Shown here: in pieces, positions 63,998 to 64,000 of the stretch
Position numbering within the stretch: the stretch's first letter is position 1
How the letters are laid out: the number at the start of each line of letters is the position of its first letter
NCBI GenBank assembly: GCA_035342095.1
Contig: DAOQWL010000001.1
Span: 62,001-126,000, forward strand
Direction of reading: 5' to 3'
Source of the DNA: PLanc-01 sp035342095
GTDB taxonomy: Bacteria; Planctomycetota; Phycisphaerae; Sedimentisphaerales; Anaerobacaceae
DNA: 64,000 nt
Position numbers and translations under genes: made by a program
Notes under the pieces: model-generated
What the model saw: the letters and a program-made list of their open reading frames with translations, nothing else
Told to the model about the DNA's origin: nothing
Database searches by the model: none

Positions 63998-64000
63998 GAG

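Overview
The window is high-GC (about 60-65%) bacterial chromosome, most likely from a Planctomycetota of the Phycisphaerae/Sedimentisphaerales type. This rests on inference from several traits. There are many secreted Tat- or Sec-exported proteins of polysaccharide catabolism, including a sulfatase, Gfo/Idh oxidoreductase, GH43-like, DUF2961/GH172-like and BNR-propeller proteins. Two secreted proteins carry dockerin-like EF-hand pairs, one of them a beta-helix and the other a pectin-lyase-like/PKD protein. There is a sigma factor/zinc-finger anti-sigma pair, LptF/LptG-type permeases imply an outer membrane, and short palindromic intergenic repeats are abundant. No rRNA, tRNA or CRISPR array was seen.

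Layout. 1-2.7 kb (minus): a partial anti-sigma factor, a frameshifted sigma factor and a secreted HExxH protein. 3.0-5.7 kb: a Gfo/Idh oxidoreductase-amidohydrolase operon. 5.9-8.2 kb (minus): a NYN ribonuclease-like protein and a BchE-like cobalamin/radical SAM protein. 8.5-8.8 kb: a foldback repeat element. 8.9-16.6 kb: a four-gene secreted carbohydrate-processing operon. 16.6-21.4 kb: an MNT-HEPN pair convergent with a type IIG restriction-modification gene. 21.8-26.0 kb: two tandem acetolactate synthase large subunits plus the small subunit. 26.2-26.8 kb: a RAYT transposase with a GTAG-headed REP next to it. 27.0-29.5 kb: an AAA ATPase/TOPRIM-like pair and an HNH-AP2 endonuclease. 29.8-46 kb: an MscS channel, large secreted or surface proteins, a sulfatase, a PQQ-type sugar dehydrogenase, a HEAT-repeat membrane protein with a nucleotidyltransferase, an XRE antitoxin remnant, a LamG protein, a lipoprotein and a phospholipase C-like protein. 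46.1-58.1 kb is the core housekeeping block: dapB, a possible ncRNA/attenuator leader, nusA-infB-rbfA, a degenerate HhH-GPD protein, hisG, a SurA/PpiC-like protein and two LptF/G permeases. 58.6-60.7 kb (minus): archease-rtcB RNA repair operon. 60.9-63.7 kb: a beta-helix/dockerin protein and a cupin.

How it fits together. The 3-5.7 and 8.9-16.6 kb operons, the sulfatase and the sugar dehydrogenase form an exported glycan-degradation repertoire. The MNT-HEPN/type IIG pair and the AAA/TOPRIM pair are likely defence modules flanking the ilv operon. Archease activates the ligase RtcB. The RAYT probably acts on the GTAG-footed palindromes scattered over the window, which have several stem sequences but the same foot. 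Promoters listed were found by eye as -35/-10 pairs and are predictions only.
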